Origin: Siccibacter turicensis LMG 23730
GTDB taxonomy: Bacteria; Pseudomonadota; Gammaproteobacteria; Enterobacterales; Enterobacteriaceae
Assembly (NCBI RefSeq): GCF_000463155.2
Contig: NZ_AWFZ01000028.1
Location: 902,910-966,909 of the forward strand
Length of the DNA: 64,000 nucleotides
Direction of reading: 5' to 3'
Below the pieces are notes generated by a model. The model was not told where the DNA came from. It saw only the letters and a program-made list of their open reading frames with translations, and did no database searches. Made by a program: the position numbers and the translations under genes. This document shows, piece after piece, positions 37,808-48,072 of this stretch (position 1 is its first letter; every line of letters begins with the position of its first letter).

Positions 37808-39511
37808 ATGCATCACGCCACCCCGCTAATCACCACCATTGTCGGCGGCCTTGTGCTCGCTTTTTTGCTCGGCATGCTGGCGACCAGGCTTCGCATATCA
37901 CCTCTGGTCGGATATTTGTTAGCAGGCGTCCTCGCAGGGCCGTTTACTCCAGGTTTCGTTGCCGATACCAAACTTGCGCCGGAGCTCGCTGAGCTGGGCG
38001 TCATTCTGCTGATGTTTGGTGTGGGTCTTCACTTCTCCCTTAAGGATTTGATGGCGGTAAAGTCGATCGCCATTCCCGGCGCCATCGCCCAGATAGTGGT
38101 GGCCACGCTGCTGGGTATGGCGCTCTCCTTCTTCCTTGACTGGTCGCTGATGACCGGCATCGTCTTCGGGCTGTGTCTCTCCACCGCCAGTACCGTGGTA
38201 CTGCTGCGCGCCCTTGAGGAGCGGCAGCTTATCGACAGCCAGCGCGGGCAGATCGCGATTGGCTGGCTTATCGTTGAAGATCTGGTGATGGTGCTGACGC
38301 TGGTGCTGCTCCCTGCCGTCGCCGGCATGGTTGAGAAAGGCGACGTTGGCTTTGCCACCCTGAGCCTCGATTTAGGGCTGACCATCGGTAAAGTGGTGGC
38401 GTTTATCGCCCTGATGATGCTGGTGGGCCGCCGTCTGGTTCCCTGGATCCTCGCTCGCAGCGCGGCGACCGGCTCCCGGGAGCTGTTTACCCTCTCGGTG
38501 CTGGCGCTGGCGCTCGGCATCGCCTTCGGGGCGGTGGAGCTGTTCGACGTCTCCTTTGCGCTGGGCGCGTTCTTCGCCGGGATGGTGCTGAACGAATCTG
38601 AGCTCAGCCACCGCGCGGCGCACGACACGCTGCCGCTGCGCGACGCGTTTGCGGTGCTGTTCTTCGTGTCGGTGGGGATGCTGTTCGACCCGATGGTGCT
38701 GCTCCAGCAGCCGCTGGCGGTGCTTGGCACGGTCGCCATCATCGTCTTTGGTAAGTCGCTGGCGGCCTTTGCGCTGGTGAAAATGTTCGGTCACTCGCAC
38801 CGCACGGCCCTGACCATCGCCACCAGCCTGGCGCAGATCGGTGAGTTTGCCTTCATCCTGGCGGGCCTCGGTATGGCGCTCGACCTGCTGCCGCAGGAGG
38901 GTCAGAATCTGGTGCTGGCCGGCGCCATCCTGTCGATTATGCTCAACCCGATCCTGTTCGCCATCCTTGAGAAGTACCTGGATAAGACCGAAACGCTGGA
39001 AGAGCAGACCCTGGAAGAGGCCATCGAAGACGAGAAGCAGATCCCGGTGGATATCTGCAACCACGCGCTGCTGGTGGGCTTTGGCCGCGTCGGCAGCCTG
39101 CTGGGCGAGAAGCTGCTGGCCCAGGGTATTCCGCTGGTGGTGATTGAAACCTCACGCAGCCGCGTGGATGAGCTGCGCGAGCGCGGTATCCGGGCGGTGC
39201 TGGGAAATGCGGCAAACGAAGAAATTCTCGCGCTGGCACACCTCGACTGCGCGCGCTGGCTGCTGCTGACCATTCCAAACGGCTACGAGGCGGGTGAGAT
39301 TGTCACTACCGCCCGCGCGAAGTGCCCGGATATCGAGATTATCGCCCGGGCGCACTATGACGATGAGGTGGACTACATCGCGGAACGGGGTGCAAATGAG
39401 GTGGTGATGGGCGAGCGAGAGATTGCCAACACCATGCTGGCGCTGCTGGACAAGAAAACCCCGGACGATATCGACGTGGCGCCGACCCCACACCCGACGC
39501 TACAGCAGTAA
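37808..39511 (+). CDS. ybaL: CPA2-family cation/proton antiporter YbaL (KefB/KefC-like)
   Basis: 567 residues. Twelve or so helices (1-390) of the CPA2 exchanger contain LMFGVGLHFSLKDL and FALGAFFAGMVLNESE. A linker rich in Glu (EEQTLEEAIEDEKQ) precedes a cytosolic RCK/TrkA-N Rossmann domain with VGFGRVGSLLGEKL and a conserved VVIETSRSRVDELRERG. It is inferred to exchange K+ or Na+ for H+ under redox or nucleotide control. AAAGGAG before ATG 37808 supports this start. The C-terminal tail (about 20 residues) differs from E. coli. Confidence 0.95.
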   Translation: MHHATPLITTIVGGLVLAFLLGMLATRLRISPLVGYLLAGVLAGPFTPGFVADTKLAPELAELGVILLMFGVGLHFSLKDLMAVKSIAIPGAIAQIVVATLLGMALSFFLDWSLMTGIVFGLCLSTASTVVLLRALEERQLIDSQRGQIAIGWLIVEDLVMVLTLVLLPAVAGMVEKGDVGFATLSLDLGLTIGKVVAFIALMMLVGRRLVPWILARSAATGSRELFTLSVLALALGIAFGAVELFDVSFALGAFFAGMVLNESELSHRAAHDTLPLRDAFAVLFFVSVGMLFDPMVLLQQPLAVLGTVAIIVFGKSLAAFALVKMFGHSHRTALTIATSLAQIGEFAFILAGLGMALDLLPQEGQNLVLAGAILSIMLNPILFAILEKYLDKTETLEEQTLEEAIEDEKQIPVDICNHALLVGFGRVGSLLGEKLLAQGIPLVVIETSRSRVDELRERGIRAVLGNAANEEILALAHLDCARWLLLTIPNGYEAGEIVTTARAKCPDIEIIARAHYDDEVDYIAERGANEVVMGEREIANTMLALLDKKTPDDIDVAPTPHPTLQQ

Positions 39512-39524
39512 CGCCCTTGACGTT

Positions 39525-39549
39525 GTCCTCCTCATATCGCGAGGAGGAC
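39525..39549. terminator. Hairpin between convergent ybaL and gsk
   Basis: Nine-base stem GTCCTCCTC / GAGGAGGAC with a seven-base loop and a weak T-run on the plus side (CGTATCCTTT). Confidence 0.45.
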
Positions 39550-39601
39550 GCGTATCCTTTCAGGCCGACGGCGCAAGCCTGCGCTTACCCGCCGTTACCC
39601 C

Positions 39602-40906
39602 TTACCGATCCCAGTATGCCTCTTCGAGGCTGTCCTCACGCTCCGGCAGCCCGCGGGTCAGACGCGGCGAGTGCTGGTTCAGGACCTGATAGCTCACGCG
39701 GTTGGCGTACTTGCACACCTGGGCCAGCGACGAATAGGTCAGCCAGGTGAACTGGTGCTTGCTGGAGTTCGGCACGTTGTTGCGGTGGTAGTTGTTGGCG
39801 GTGATATCGTGCAGCAGCGCGGCTAACGCGCCGTCGCCCGCCCCGTTGGTATTCATGATCTTCTCCGGCCCGCCCATGTATGGCGCGATATGGGAGTAGA
39901 TACGCAGCGGGTTCTGGCAGTCCTGGTAGCGCATGGCGCGGCTGAACTCATACTGGTTGAACTCGGCAATCGCCCCCGGCAGCAGCGGATGCTGGGTTTT
40001 ACGCTTCGCCTCTTCTTCGGTGAAGCCCGCCATAAAGAGCCCGACCGGTCCGGCGGTGCAGAGCACCAGATCCACCCAGTCGAGCGCCTTATCGGCCGCC
40101 ATCAGCGGGTCGCTTTCGCCGGTCAGCGCTTCGCCCTCTTCTTCGTTCATGGCGAGAATCGACACGTGCTCTTTCAGGAAATCGCGCCACCACTGCGGGT
40201 TATCGGCAATCACGTATTTGGTGCCGAGCGTCAGCACCACCGGCACGTTGTACTTTTTGGCGTAGGCGATGGCCTGCATGGTGGCATCCGGCATCGGTTC
40301 GCCCGGCTTGCAGCGCACCAGATAAGACGTCAGCACCAGCGCGGATGCGCCGGCAATCACCTCTTCAGGAATGCTCTCCGGGCGCAGCTGGTTCATCTGG
40401 CCGGGGCTGATGGCGAAGGTACGTTCGCCGTTTTCACCGATAAGCGTAAAGCAGCGGCCAATCGCCCCGTCCACGCCCTGCAGATAGTTGAGGTCGGTGC
40501 GGCTGGAGGTGTTGCACAGGTAGCGGTACGCGTAGCTGCCGATCTGCACGTTATTGCACATCACGCCGAGCAGCACCGAGCGGTCATCCGCCAGCGCCGA
40601 GTAGTTGTGCATGGTGTTGCCGATGGTGCCGCCGGCAAACTGATGGGTAATCAGATTCTCACGCACCAGTTCCTGATAAAGCGCTTCCGCGACGTCATCT
40701 TCAATAACCAGCGAGTGGCCGAGGCTCAGACCGTAGCGGGCGACAAACTCGTCATCGACCTTCGCTTCGATATCCACCAGCGTCTGGTCAATGCCAACCA
40801 CCCACGAGGTGCCGATTTCGCTTTCGGGCTGAATCGGCTGGAGCAGCGGATCGCGGTTATTGACGGGGAAATAGTGTTTGGATTTACGTTTACCGGGAAA
40901 TTTCAT
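39602..40906 (-). CDS. gsk: Inosine-guanosine kinase
   Basis: 434 residues, same as E. coli Gsk. It is a PfkB-type kinase that phosphorylates guanosine and inosine for purine salvage. The anion-hole motif is NTNGAGDGALAALLHDI, and the N-terminal substrate region contains FAGGTIGNTMHNYSALADD. It sits near hemH on the same strand; the aes esterase gene that lies between gsk and hemH in E. coli K-12 (from memory) is absent here, leaving a 63-bp gap. Confidence 0.98.
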   Translation of the reverse strand: MKFPGKRKSKHYFPVNNRDPLLQPIQPESEIGTSWVVGIDQTLVDIEAKVDDEFVARYGLSLGHSLVIEDDVAEALYQELVRENLITHQFAGGTIGNTMHNYSALADDRSVLLGVMCNNVQIGSYAYRYLCNTSSRTDLNYLQGVDGAIGRCFTLIGENGERTFAISPGQMNQLRPESIPEEVIAGASALVLTSYLVRCKPGEPMPDATMQAIAYAKKYNVPVVLTLGTKYVIADNPQWWRDFLKEHVSILAMNEEEGEALTGESDPLMAADKALDWVDLVLCTAGPVGLFMAGFTEEEAKRKTQHPLLPGAIAEFNQYEFSRAMRYQDCQNPLRIYSHIAPYMGGPEKIMNTNGAGDGALAALLHDITANNYHRNNVPNSSKHQFTWLTYSSLAQVCKYANRVSYQVLNQHSPRLTRGLPEREDSLEEAYWDR

Positions 40907-40969
40907 GGTCTTGCTTTACGCCTGGGGAACAGGCGGAGAATGGTAGCACACTCCCCGCCCGGCTTGCGA

Positions 40970-41935
40970 TTAGCGGTAAGGCTGGGTCAGGTTGACCATC
41001 ATGGTGATATGATCGTCATTGTCGTTAAGTGCCGGGATGTATTCGTATTTCTCTCCACCCGCCTCAAGGAAAAACTCCCGGTTCTGCACCGCGATCTCCT
41101 CCAGGGTTTCCAGGCAGTCGGCGGCAAAGCCCGGACTCATCACCTGAATGTGCTTCACGCCCTTCTCACCCAGCATTTTCAGGGTTTCGTCGGTGTACGG
41201 CGTCAGCCACGGCTCGCGGCCAAAGCGCGACTGGAAGGTCATCATCACCTTTTCCGGCGGCAGGCCAAGGGCGCTGACCAGCTCCCGGGTGGTGTCGCGG
41301 CAGCGCTGCGGGTAGTCATCGCCTTCATCGGCGTAGCGCTGCGGAATGCCGTGGTAGGAGAGCAGCAGCAGATCCGGCTCGCCGTGCTCGGCAAATGACC
41401 GACGCACGCTGTTTGCCAGCGCGGCGATATAGTCTTCGTTGGTGGCATAGTCGCGGATAAAGCTCAGCGACGGCATAAAACGGGTTTTTGTGAAGATGCG
41501 CCCCAGCTCGTCCCACACGGCCGCAACGGTTGAGCAGGAGTACTGCGGATAGAGCGGCAGCACCACGATATGGGTGACGCCCTGCGCCATCAGCGCTTTT
41601 ACCGCGCTCTCAAGCGACGGCGAGCCGTAGCTCATGCCGAGCGCCACCGGAACGTCAGGGCCGAGCCGCGCCGCGAGCGCTTTCTCCTGCCGACGGCTGT
41701 AGACCATCAGCGGCGATCCCTCTTCCATCCAGACGGACTGATAGAGTTTTGCCACCCGGGGGGAGCGAATCGGCAGGATTACGCCGCGCAGCAGCGGCCA
41801 CCACAGCAGGCGCGGGGTATCCACCACGCGTCTGTCGCTTAAGAACTGCCGAAGATAGCGTTTCACCGCCGCCGGGGTAGGCGCGTCGGGTGTGCCGAGG
41901 TTCGCCAGTAGAATACCTGTTTTAGCCTGACTCAT
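40970..41935 (-). CDS. hemH: Ferrochelatase
   Basis: 321 residues (E. coli 320). It inserts Fe(II) into protoporphyrin IX, the last step of haem synthesis, at the inner membrane face. Conserved blocks are [34 protein letters not shown] with the metal-site His, and the late CxE-like region [13 protein letters not shown]. In E. coli it follows adk directly on the same strand; here a PhoX gene in the opposite direction lies between them, so hemH must have its own promoter in the 41936-42114 gap. Confidence 0.98.
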   Translation of the reverse strand: MSQAKTGILLANLGTPDAPTPAAVKRYLRQFLSDRRVVDTPRLLWWPLLRGVILPIRSPRVAKLYQSVWMEEGSPLMVYSRRQEKALAARLGPDVPVALGMSYGSPSLESAVKALMAQGVTHIVVLPLYPQYSCSTVAAVWDELGRIFTKTRFMPSLSFIRDYATNEDYIAALANSVRRSFAEHGEPDLLLLSYHGIPQRYADEGDDYPQRCRDTTRELVSALGLPPEKVMMTFQSRFGREPWLTPYTDETLKMLGEKGVKHIQVMSPGFAADCLETLEEIAVQNREFFLEAGGEKYEYIPALNDNDDHITMMVNLTQPYR

Positions 41936-42034
41936 TACCGTCCCTTATCTCTTAATTAGCGGCCAATTGTAACGTGAATGCACTCAAACGGAACCAATTA
42001 GTGCGAAAGGAGACGACGTCATGCGTCGCCGGAC

Positions 42035-42068
42035 ATGTTATAAAACTGTAACAAATTAACCCTACACT
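42035..42068 (+). promoter_or_regulatory. Pho box and promoter of the PhoX gene
   Basis: ATGTTATAAAACTGTAAC (42035-42052) matches the 18-bp PhoB box CTGTCATAAAACTGTCAT at about 15 positions (counting C/T at the last), with both TGT repeats 11 bp apart. TACACT lies ten bases further on (42063-42068), the standard -10 placement in PhoB-activated promoters. PhoB control is inferred from this fit. Confidence 0.8.
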
Positions 42069-42114
42069 GGCTGCGATTTCGTTCTCCTCTGGTAATAAAC
42101 GACAGGAAGCCGCA

Positions 42115-44094
42115 ATGAGCAGACCCCTTAAGTCCGTATTCAAAAAAGAACATAGCGACGACATCAGCAACCGCAGCGACAACCCGGTATTCTCCACCGT
42201 CGCCAGCGCCTTTTTATCACGCCGCCGCTTTTTACAGATGGGCGTCGTGGCGGGCACTGCTGTCTCCTTCCCGATGCTGCTGAAGCCGGAAGAGGCGTTC
42301 GCGGCGCTGACACAGACCACGCCGTCGACGCTGGCGAAGGCCGTCTCGCTGGGCTTCACCAGCATTCCCGTGTCGTCAGAGGACAGCGTTATCGTGCCAG
42401 AGGGCTACATTGCCCGTCCGTTCTACCGCTGGGGCGACGCCACCGGCATCAGCGGCAACCTGCCGGCCTTTAAGAAAGACGCCAGCAACACCACCGACGA
42501 GCAGGCCGCCCAGGCGGGCATGCACCACGACGGTATGGCCTGGTTCAGCCTCCCGCAGGGCGGCACCAGCCCCGATCACGGCCTGCTGGCGCTCAACCAC
42601 GAATACATTGATAACGGTATGCTGTTCAAGGACGGCACCGCGAACTGGAACCTCGACAAAGCGCGCAAGGGCCAGAACGCGATGGGGATCTCCGTTATCG
42701 AAGTGAAAAAGCAGGGTGACGGATGGGAAGTAGTACGCCCCTCCTCCTTCGCCCGCCGCATCACCGTTAACACGCCGATGCAGATCACCGGCCCGGCGCG
42801 CCACAATGCGCTGGTGAAAACCGCCGCCGATCCCGAAGGTGAAACCATCCTTGGCACCATGCAGAACTGCGCCAACGGCCACACGCCGTGGGGCACTTAC
42901 CTGACCTGCGAAGAGAACTGGTCAGATATTTTCGTCAAAAAAGGCGAGATGACGCCGCTGGAAAAACGCTACGGCATCGCTGACGAAGATGAATCCTATC
43001 GCTGGAACGAGGTGGACGCGCGTTTTAGCGTCGATAAAACCCCGAACGAACCGAACCGCTTCGGCTGGGTGGTGGAGATCGATCCCTACAACCCAACCTC
43101 CACGCCGCGTAAACACTCGGCGCTCGGCCGTTTCAAGCATGAAGGCGCGGCGGTCACCCTGGCGGCGGACAACCGTGCGGTGGTCTACATGGGCGACGAC
43201 CAGAAGTTCGAATACATCTATAAGTTCGTGTCGGACAAAAAGTATGACGCCGCCAACCGCGACGCCAACATGGCGCTGCTGGAGTCCGGTACGCTCTACG
43301 TGGCGAAATTCAACGAGGACGGTAGCGGAGAATGGCTGCCGCTGGTTTACGGTCAGAACGGCCTCGACAGCAGCAAAGGCTTCGAGAACCAGGGCGACCT
43401 GCTGGTGAAAACGCGTCTCGCGGCGGATGCGGTCGGTGCGACCAAAATGGACCGTCCGGAGTGGATCGCCGTCGATCCCCATGCGGCGGGCAGCGTCTAC
43501 TGCACCCTGACCAACAACAGCGATCGCGGCAAAGAGGGCAAAGCGCCGGTGGATGCCGCCAACCCACGCGCCAACAACGTGTTCGGGCACATCATGCACT
43601 GGCTGGAAGCCGACAGCGATCCGGCTGCGACGGCCTTCAAATGGGATATCCTGGTGATGGCGGGCCGTACCGACGGCGCGGACGAGAAAGCCAAAGGCTC
43701 CATGCAGGGTGCGGCGTTCGGCAGCCCGGATGGACTGTCGTTCGACCACCGCGGCGTGCTGTGGATCCAGACCGACGTCTCTTCCAGCACCATCAACAAG
43801 AAAGCCTACCAGGATATGGGCAACAACCAGATGGTGGCGACCATTCCAGGCACCAACGAGTATCGCCGCTTCCTGACCGGGCCGCGCGGCTGCGAGATCA
43901 CCGGTATCGCGTTTACCCCGGACAACCGCACGCTGTTTATCAATATTCAGCATCCGGGTGAAGGCGGTGACGACATTACCGATCCGGCCAACCCGACGGC
44001 GGTGTCAAGCTGGCCAGATGCCGATCCGGCCGGGCGCCCACGCTCGTCAACGGTGGTGATTGTCAAAGCCGACGGCGGCATGATCGGGACCTGA
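42115..44094 (+). CDS. phoX: Tat-exported PhoX-family (DUF839) alkaline phosphatase
   Basis: 659 residues. The N-terminus has a twin-arginine signal, SRRRFLQMGVVAGTAVSFP (from residue 35), after a long cytosolic leader. Then follow PhoX/DUF839 family blocks: MHHDGMAWF, GLLALNHEYID, ANGHTPWGTYLTCEENWSD (the Cys/Glu of the iron-calcium site), GRFKHEGAAVT, and ITGIAFTPDNRTLFINIQHPGE. PhoX is a periplasmic phosphatase active on phosphate esters using Ca and Fe. A PhoB-type promoter lies 50 bp upstream, and AGGA precedes the ATG. Family assignment is firm; enzymatic activity and the gene name are by homology. Confidence 0.9.
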   Translation: MSRPLKSVFKKEHSDDISNRSDNPVFSTVASAFLSRRRFLQMGVVAGTAVSFPMLLKPEEAFAALTQTTPSTLAKAVSLGFTSIPVSSEDSVIVPEGYIARPFYRWGDATGISGNLPAFKKDASNTTDEQAAQAGMHHDGMAWFSLPQGGTSPDHGLLALNHEYIDNGMLFKDGTANWNLDKARKGQNAMGISVIEVKKQGDGWEVVRPSSFARRITVNTPMQITGPARHNALVKTAADPEGETILGTMQNCANGHTPWGTYLTCEENWSDIFVKKGEMTPLEKRYGIADEDESYRWNEVDARFSVDKTPNEPNRFGWVVEIDPYNPTSTPRKHSALGRFKHEGAAVTLAADNRAVVYMGDDQKFEYIYKFVSDKKYDAANRDANMALLESGTLYVAKFNEDGSGEWLPLVYGQNGLDSSKGFENQGDLLVKTRLAADAVGATKMDRPEWIAVDPHAAGSVYCTLTNNSDRGKEGKAPVDAANPRANNVFGHIMHWLEADSDPAATAFKWDILVMAGRTDGADEKAKGSMQGAAFGSPDGLSFDHRGVLWIQTDVSSSTINKKAYQDMGNNQMVATIPGTNEYRRFLTGPRGCEITGIAFTPDNRTLFINIQHPGEGGDDITDPANPTAVSSWPDADPAGRPRSSTVVIVKADGGMIGT

Positions 44095-44117
44095 TCCCGC
44101 GCGTCGCAGGCATAAAA

Positions 44118-44141
44118 AAACCGGGCATTGCCCGGTTTTTT
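44118..44141. terminator. Bidirectional terminator between phoX and adk
   Basis: Nine-base stem AAACCGGGC / GCCCGGTTT with a three-base loop, A-run before and T-run after. Confidence 0.9.
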
Positions 44142-44155
44142 TGTCTCGCTCAGCC

Positions 44156-44860
<705 letters not shown>

Positions 44861-45022
44861 CTAAAGGCAGTATCACGACAAGGAAACGGGGCCGGATGCG
44901 CCGTTTCGCTCTGTTTTATGGCGTTTAAAACAGCATTTCAGATTGGTCCTGGCGAAGATGAACCTTGTGCGCCTCACGTCGCCACGCACGCGCCCCGCCG
45001 GTGAGCGCCATAAAAACAAAAA

Positions 45023-45049
45023 AGGCAGACGCGCGCTGCGCATCTGCCT
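45023..45049 (-). terminator. Rho-independent terminator of htpG
   Basis: AGGCAGATGCGC / GCGCGTCTGCCT stem (one G-U pair) on the minus strand, followed by TTTTTTGTTTTT. It lies 20 bases past the htpG stop. Confidence 0.85.
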
Positions 45050-45068
45050 GTTGGGCGCGGCCGTTATC

Positions 45069-46943
45069 TTACGACACCAGCAGCTCGTTCATACGACGGA
45101 TAAACAGGTTCGGATCTTCCAGCGTGCCGCGCTCGGCGAACAGCGCCTGGTCAAGCAGCAGCTCCACCCAGCGGGTAAACTGCGCGTCGTCCTGGGTATC
45201 CGCGGTGCGTTTCACCAGCGGGTGATCCGGGTTCAGCTCGAAGATGTATTTTACTTCCGGCACCGCCTGGCCCGCTGCGGCGAACAGCTTCGCCATCTGG
45301 GTGCTCATCTCGTCGTTGTCGGTGGTGACAATCGCCGGCGTATCGGTCAGACGATGGGTCAGACGCACCTCTTTCACGCGGTCGCCGAGCAGGGTTTTCA
45401 CGCGCTCAACAAACGGCTCCAGCGCTTTTTCGGCTTCTTTCGCGTTCTCATCCACTTCATCCGCCAGCTTCTCCAGCGACTCGTCGGCTTTGGCGACCGA
45501 CTGGAAGGATTTGCCGTCGAACGCGGTGAGATAGCTCATCATCCACTCGTCGATGCGGTCGGAGAGCAACAGCACTTCGATGCCTTTCTTACGCAGCAGC
45601 TCCAGATGCGGGCTGCTTTTCGCGGCGGCGTAGCTGTCGGCGGTGATGTAGTAGATCTTCTCCTGCCCCTCTTTCATGCGCGCCACGTACTCTTCCAGCG
45701 ACACGGTCTGCTCGGAGGAGTCGGTGTGGGTGGTGGCAAAACGCAGCAGCTTCGCGATCGCTTCCTGGTTGCCCTGATCTTCTGCCGGGCCCTCTTTCAG
45801 CACCAGGCCAAACTGCTTCCAGAAGGTCTGGTATTTTTCCGCGTCGTCTTTCGCCAGTTTCTCCAGCATCTGCAGCACGCGCCTGGTCAGCGCATTGCGC
45901 AGGTTGCGGGTGATGGTGCTGTCCTGCAGGATCTCACGCGACACGTTGAGCGGCAGATCGTTGGAGTCAACCAGACCACGCACAAAGCGCAGGTAGTTCG
46001 GCACGAACTGTTCGGCTTCGTCCATGATAAACACGCGCTGCACGTAGAGTTTCAGGCCGTGTTTATGGTCGCGGTTCCACATGTCCCACGGCGCCTGCGA
46101 CGGAATATAGAGCAGGCTGGTGTACTCCTGTTTGCCCTCAACGCGGTTGTGGCTCCAGGTCAGCGGGTCAGTGAAGTCGTGGGCGATATGCTTGTAGAAC
46201 TCTTTGTATTCGTCTTCGGAGATATCCGCTTTGTTGCGGGTCCACAGGGCCTGCGCCTTGTTGATTTTCTCCCAGGAGACCACGGTTTCACCGTCTTTCT
46301 CCTCTTTCTTTTCAATCTCAACCGGCAGGGCGATGTGGTCGGAGTATTTGCTGATGATCGAGCGCACGCGCCAGTCGTCGAGGAACTCGTCTTCGCCTTC
46401 GCGCAGGTGCAGGGTAATTTCGGTACCGCGATCGGCTTTGGTGATGTCGCCGACGGTGTATTCGCCTTCACCGGCGGATTCCCAGAACACCCCTTCTTCA
46501 GGGCTGACGCCCGCCGCGCGGGTGCGTACCGTAACCTTATCCGCAACGATAAACGCCGAGTAGAAGCCGACCCCGAACTGGCCGATCAGCTGGCTGTCTT
46601 TCGCCTGGTCGGAGCCCATGGATTCGAGGAAGGTTTTGGTGCCGGATTTGGCAATGGTACCCAGATGATCGATAACGTCATCGCGGGTCATACCAATACC
46701 GTTATCGGCAATGGTCAGGGTGCGCTGGTCTTTATCAAACGAAACGCGCACGTGCAGGTCGCCGTCGCCTTCGTACAGGTCCGGGTTAGACAGGGCACGA
46801 AAACGCAGCTTGTCTGCCGCATCGGAGGCGTTCGAGATAAGCTCGCGCAGGAAAATCTCTTTGTTGGAATAGAGCGAATGGATCATCAGGTGCAGAAGCT
46901 GTTTTACTTCTGACTGGAAACCACGTGTTTCTTGTCCTTTCAT
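45069..46943 (-). CDS. htpG: Hsp90-family chaperone HtpG
   Basis: 624 residues, same as E. coli. The GHKL ATPase shows [22 protein letters not shown] and [16 protein letters not shown]; the middle domain has the catalytic Arg loop [13 protein letters not shown]; the C-terminal dimerisation domain ends MNELLVS. ATG 46943 (MKGQETRGF) is chosen by alignment. A clear sigma-32 promoter lies 50-80 bp upstream, so it is heat-inducible. It is on the same strand as recR upstream and adk downstream. Confidence 0.98.
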   Translation of the reverse strand: MKGQETRGFQSEVKQLLHLMIHSLYSNKEIFLRELISNASDAADKLRFRALSNPDLYEGDGDLHVRVSFDKDQRTLTIADNGIGMTRDDVIDHLGTIAKSGTKTFLESMGSDQAKDSQLIGQFGVGFYSAFIVADKVTVRTRAAGVSPEEGVFWESAGEGEYTVGDITKADRGTEITLHLREGEDEFLDDWRVRSIISKYSDHIALPVEIEKKEEKDGETVVSWEKINKAQALWTRNKADISEDEYKEFYKHIAHDFTDPLTWSHNRVEGKQEYTSLLYIPSQAPWDMWNRDHKHGLKLYVQRVFIMDEAEQFVPNYLRFVRGLVDSNDLPLNVSREILQDSTITRNLRNALTRRVLQMLEKLAKDDAEKYQTFWKQFGLVLKEGPAEDQGNQEAIAKLLRFATTHTDSSEQTVSLEEYVARMKEGQEKIYYITADSYAAAKSSPHLELLRKKGIEVLLLSDRIDEWMMSYLTAFDGKSFQSVAKADESLEKLADEVDENAKEAEKALEPFVERVKTLLGDRVKEVRLTHRLTDTPAIVTTDNDEMSTQMAKLFAAAGQAVPEVKYIFELNPDHPLVKRTADTQDDAQFTRWVELLLDQALFAERGTLEDPNLFIRRMNELLVS

Positions 46944-46995
46944 CGGGATAAACCTCAACAATGCCATTTATGGGGTAAAAAACAGGTTGAGAGAG

Positions 46996-47024
46996 AGATG
47001 GGGATGGGACAGGAGGATTTCAAG
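46996..47024 (-). promoter_or_regulatory. Sigma-32 (heat-shock) promoter of htpG
   Basis: Minus strand: CTTGAAA at 47024-47018, a 14-base spacer, then CCCCATCT at 47003-46996. Both elements fit the sigma-32 consensus (CTTGAAA, CCCCATNT) exactly. Confidence 0.88.
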
Positions 47025-47054
47025 CGACAGCGCGCAACGCGCGCCATCGTTTGA

Positions 47055-47660
47055 CTAGAAACTAATCTTGTGGCGGCCTGCCAGCGAGTGCGACAGCGTG
47101 GTGCCGTCCACCATTTCCAGTTCGCCGCCGACCGGCACGCCGTGGGCGATGCGGCTGGCGTCCACGCCATACTGCGCGCAGAGCTCGGCGATATAGTTCG
47201 CGGTTGCCTCCCCTTCCACCGTTGGGTTGGTGGCGAGGATCACCTCTTTGAGCGGCTCGGAGGCGAGACGCTGCTCCAGACGATCCAGCCCGATGTCATC
47301 CGGGCCGATGCCGTCCAGCGGTGACAGATGCCCCATCAGCACAAAGTAGCGGCCGGAGAACTGCCCGGTCTGCTCAATGGCGTGAATATCCGCCGGGCTT
47401 TCCACCACGCAAATCTGACCGTTTTCCTTGCGCCGGGCATTGGTGCAGATGTTGCACAGCTCCTGCTCGGTGAAGGTACGGCAGTCGGTGCAGTGGCCAA
47501 TCTCCGACATGGCGCGGGTCAGCGACTGGGCAAGGCGCATACCGCCGCTGCGATCGCGCTGCAGCAGGGTAAACGCCATACGCTGCGCTGACTTCGGGCC
47601 AACGCCCGGCAGGCAGCGTAGCGCCTCCATTAACTGTGTTAACAGTGGGCTGGTTTGCAT
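47055..47660 (-). CDS. recR: Recombination mediator protein RecR
   Basis: 201 residues, same as E. coli. With RecF and RecO it loads RecA on SSB-coated gaps. Features are the N-terminal helix-hairpin-helix ([14 protein letters not shown]), a C4 zinc finger ([16 protein letters not shown]), and a Toprim domain ([17 protein letters not shown]) with a Walker-like C-terminal region. Its start overlaps the ybaB stop by one base (TGATG), within the apt-dnaX-ybaB-recR order. Confidence 0.98.
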   Translation of the reverse strand: MQTSPLLTQLMEALRCLPGVGPKSAQRMAFTLLQRDRSGGMRLAQSLTRAMSEIGHCTDCRTFTEQELCNICTNARRKENGQICVVESPADIHAIEQTGQFSGRYFVLMGHLSPLDGIGPDDIGLDRLEQRLASEPLKEVILATNPTVEGEATANYIAELCAQYGVDASRIAHGVPVGGELEMVDGTTLSHSLAGRHKISF

Positions 47661-47989
47661 CAGAACGGCATCTTGAAGCCTGGCGGCAGCTGCATGCCGG
47701 AAGAGACGGACGCCATTTTCTCTTTCTGGGTCTCTTCAATGCGGCGCGCGGCGTCGTTGAACGCGGCAGCCACCAGATCTTCGAGCATGTCTTTGTCGTC
47801 TTCCAGCAGGCTCGGATCGATCTCCACGCGGCGGCAGTTGTGCGCACCGTTGATGGTCACTTTCACCAGACCTGCGCCGGACTCACCGGTCACTTCCAGC
47901 TGTGCGATCTCTTCCTGCACTTTCTGCATTTTGTCCTGCATCTGCTGGGCTTGCTTCATCAGATTACCCAGACCGCCTTTACCAAACAT
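47660..47989 (-). CDS. ybaB: Nucleoid-associated protein YbaB (EbfC)
   Basis: 109 residues, nearly identical to E. coli YbaB ([18 protein letters not shown]). It is a dimeric DNA-binding 'tweezer' protein of the YbaB/EbfC family, found between dnaX and recR in many bacteria, and may influence nucleoid structure or RecFOR repair. Its stop overlaps the recR start by one base. Confidence 0.97.
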   Translation of the reverse strand: MFGKGGLGNLMKQAQQMQDKMQKVQEEIAQLEVTGESGAGLVKVTINGAHNCRRVEIDPSLLEDDKDMLEDLVAAAFNDAARRIEETQKEKMASVSSGMQLPPGFKMPF

Positions 47990-48072
47990 AGTTTTCTCTC
48001 TTCGCGTAAGGCCGTCTCACCGCAAGCGCGATAAGCGACACTGAGGTTAACGACAGACGACTCGATCGCCTG

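Noticed and set aside
42922-43953. 343-codon open frame on the minus strand opposite phoX
   Set aside because: Mirror of the phoX codons; composition typical of a shadow frame.
44943-46913. 656-codon open frame on the plus strand opposite htpG
   Set aside because: It is antisense to a full-length, highly conserved htpG and has the Arg/His/Gln-rich, low-complexity composition of a shadow frame in high-GC DNA. No ribosome-binding site or family resemblance.
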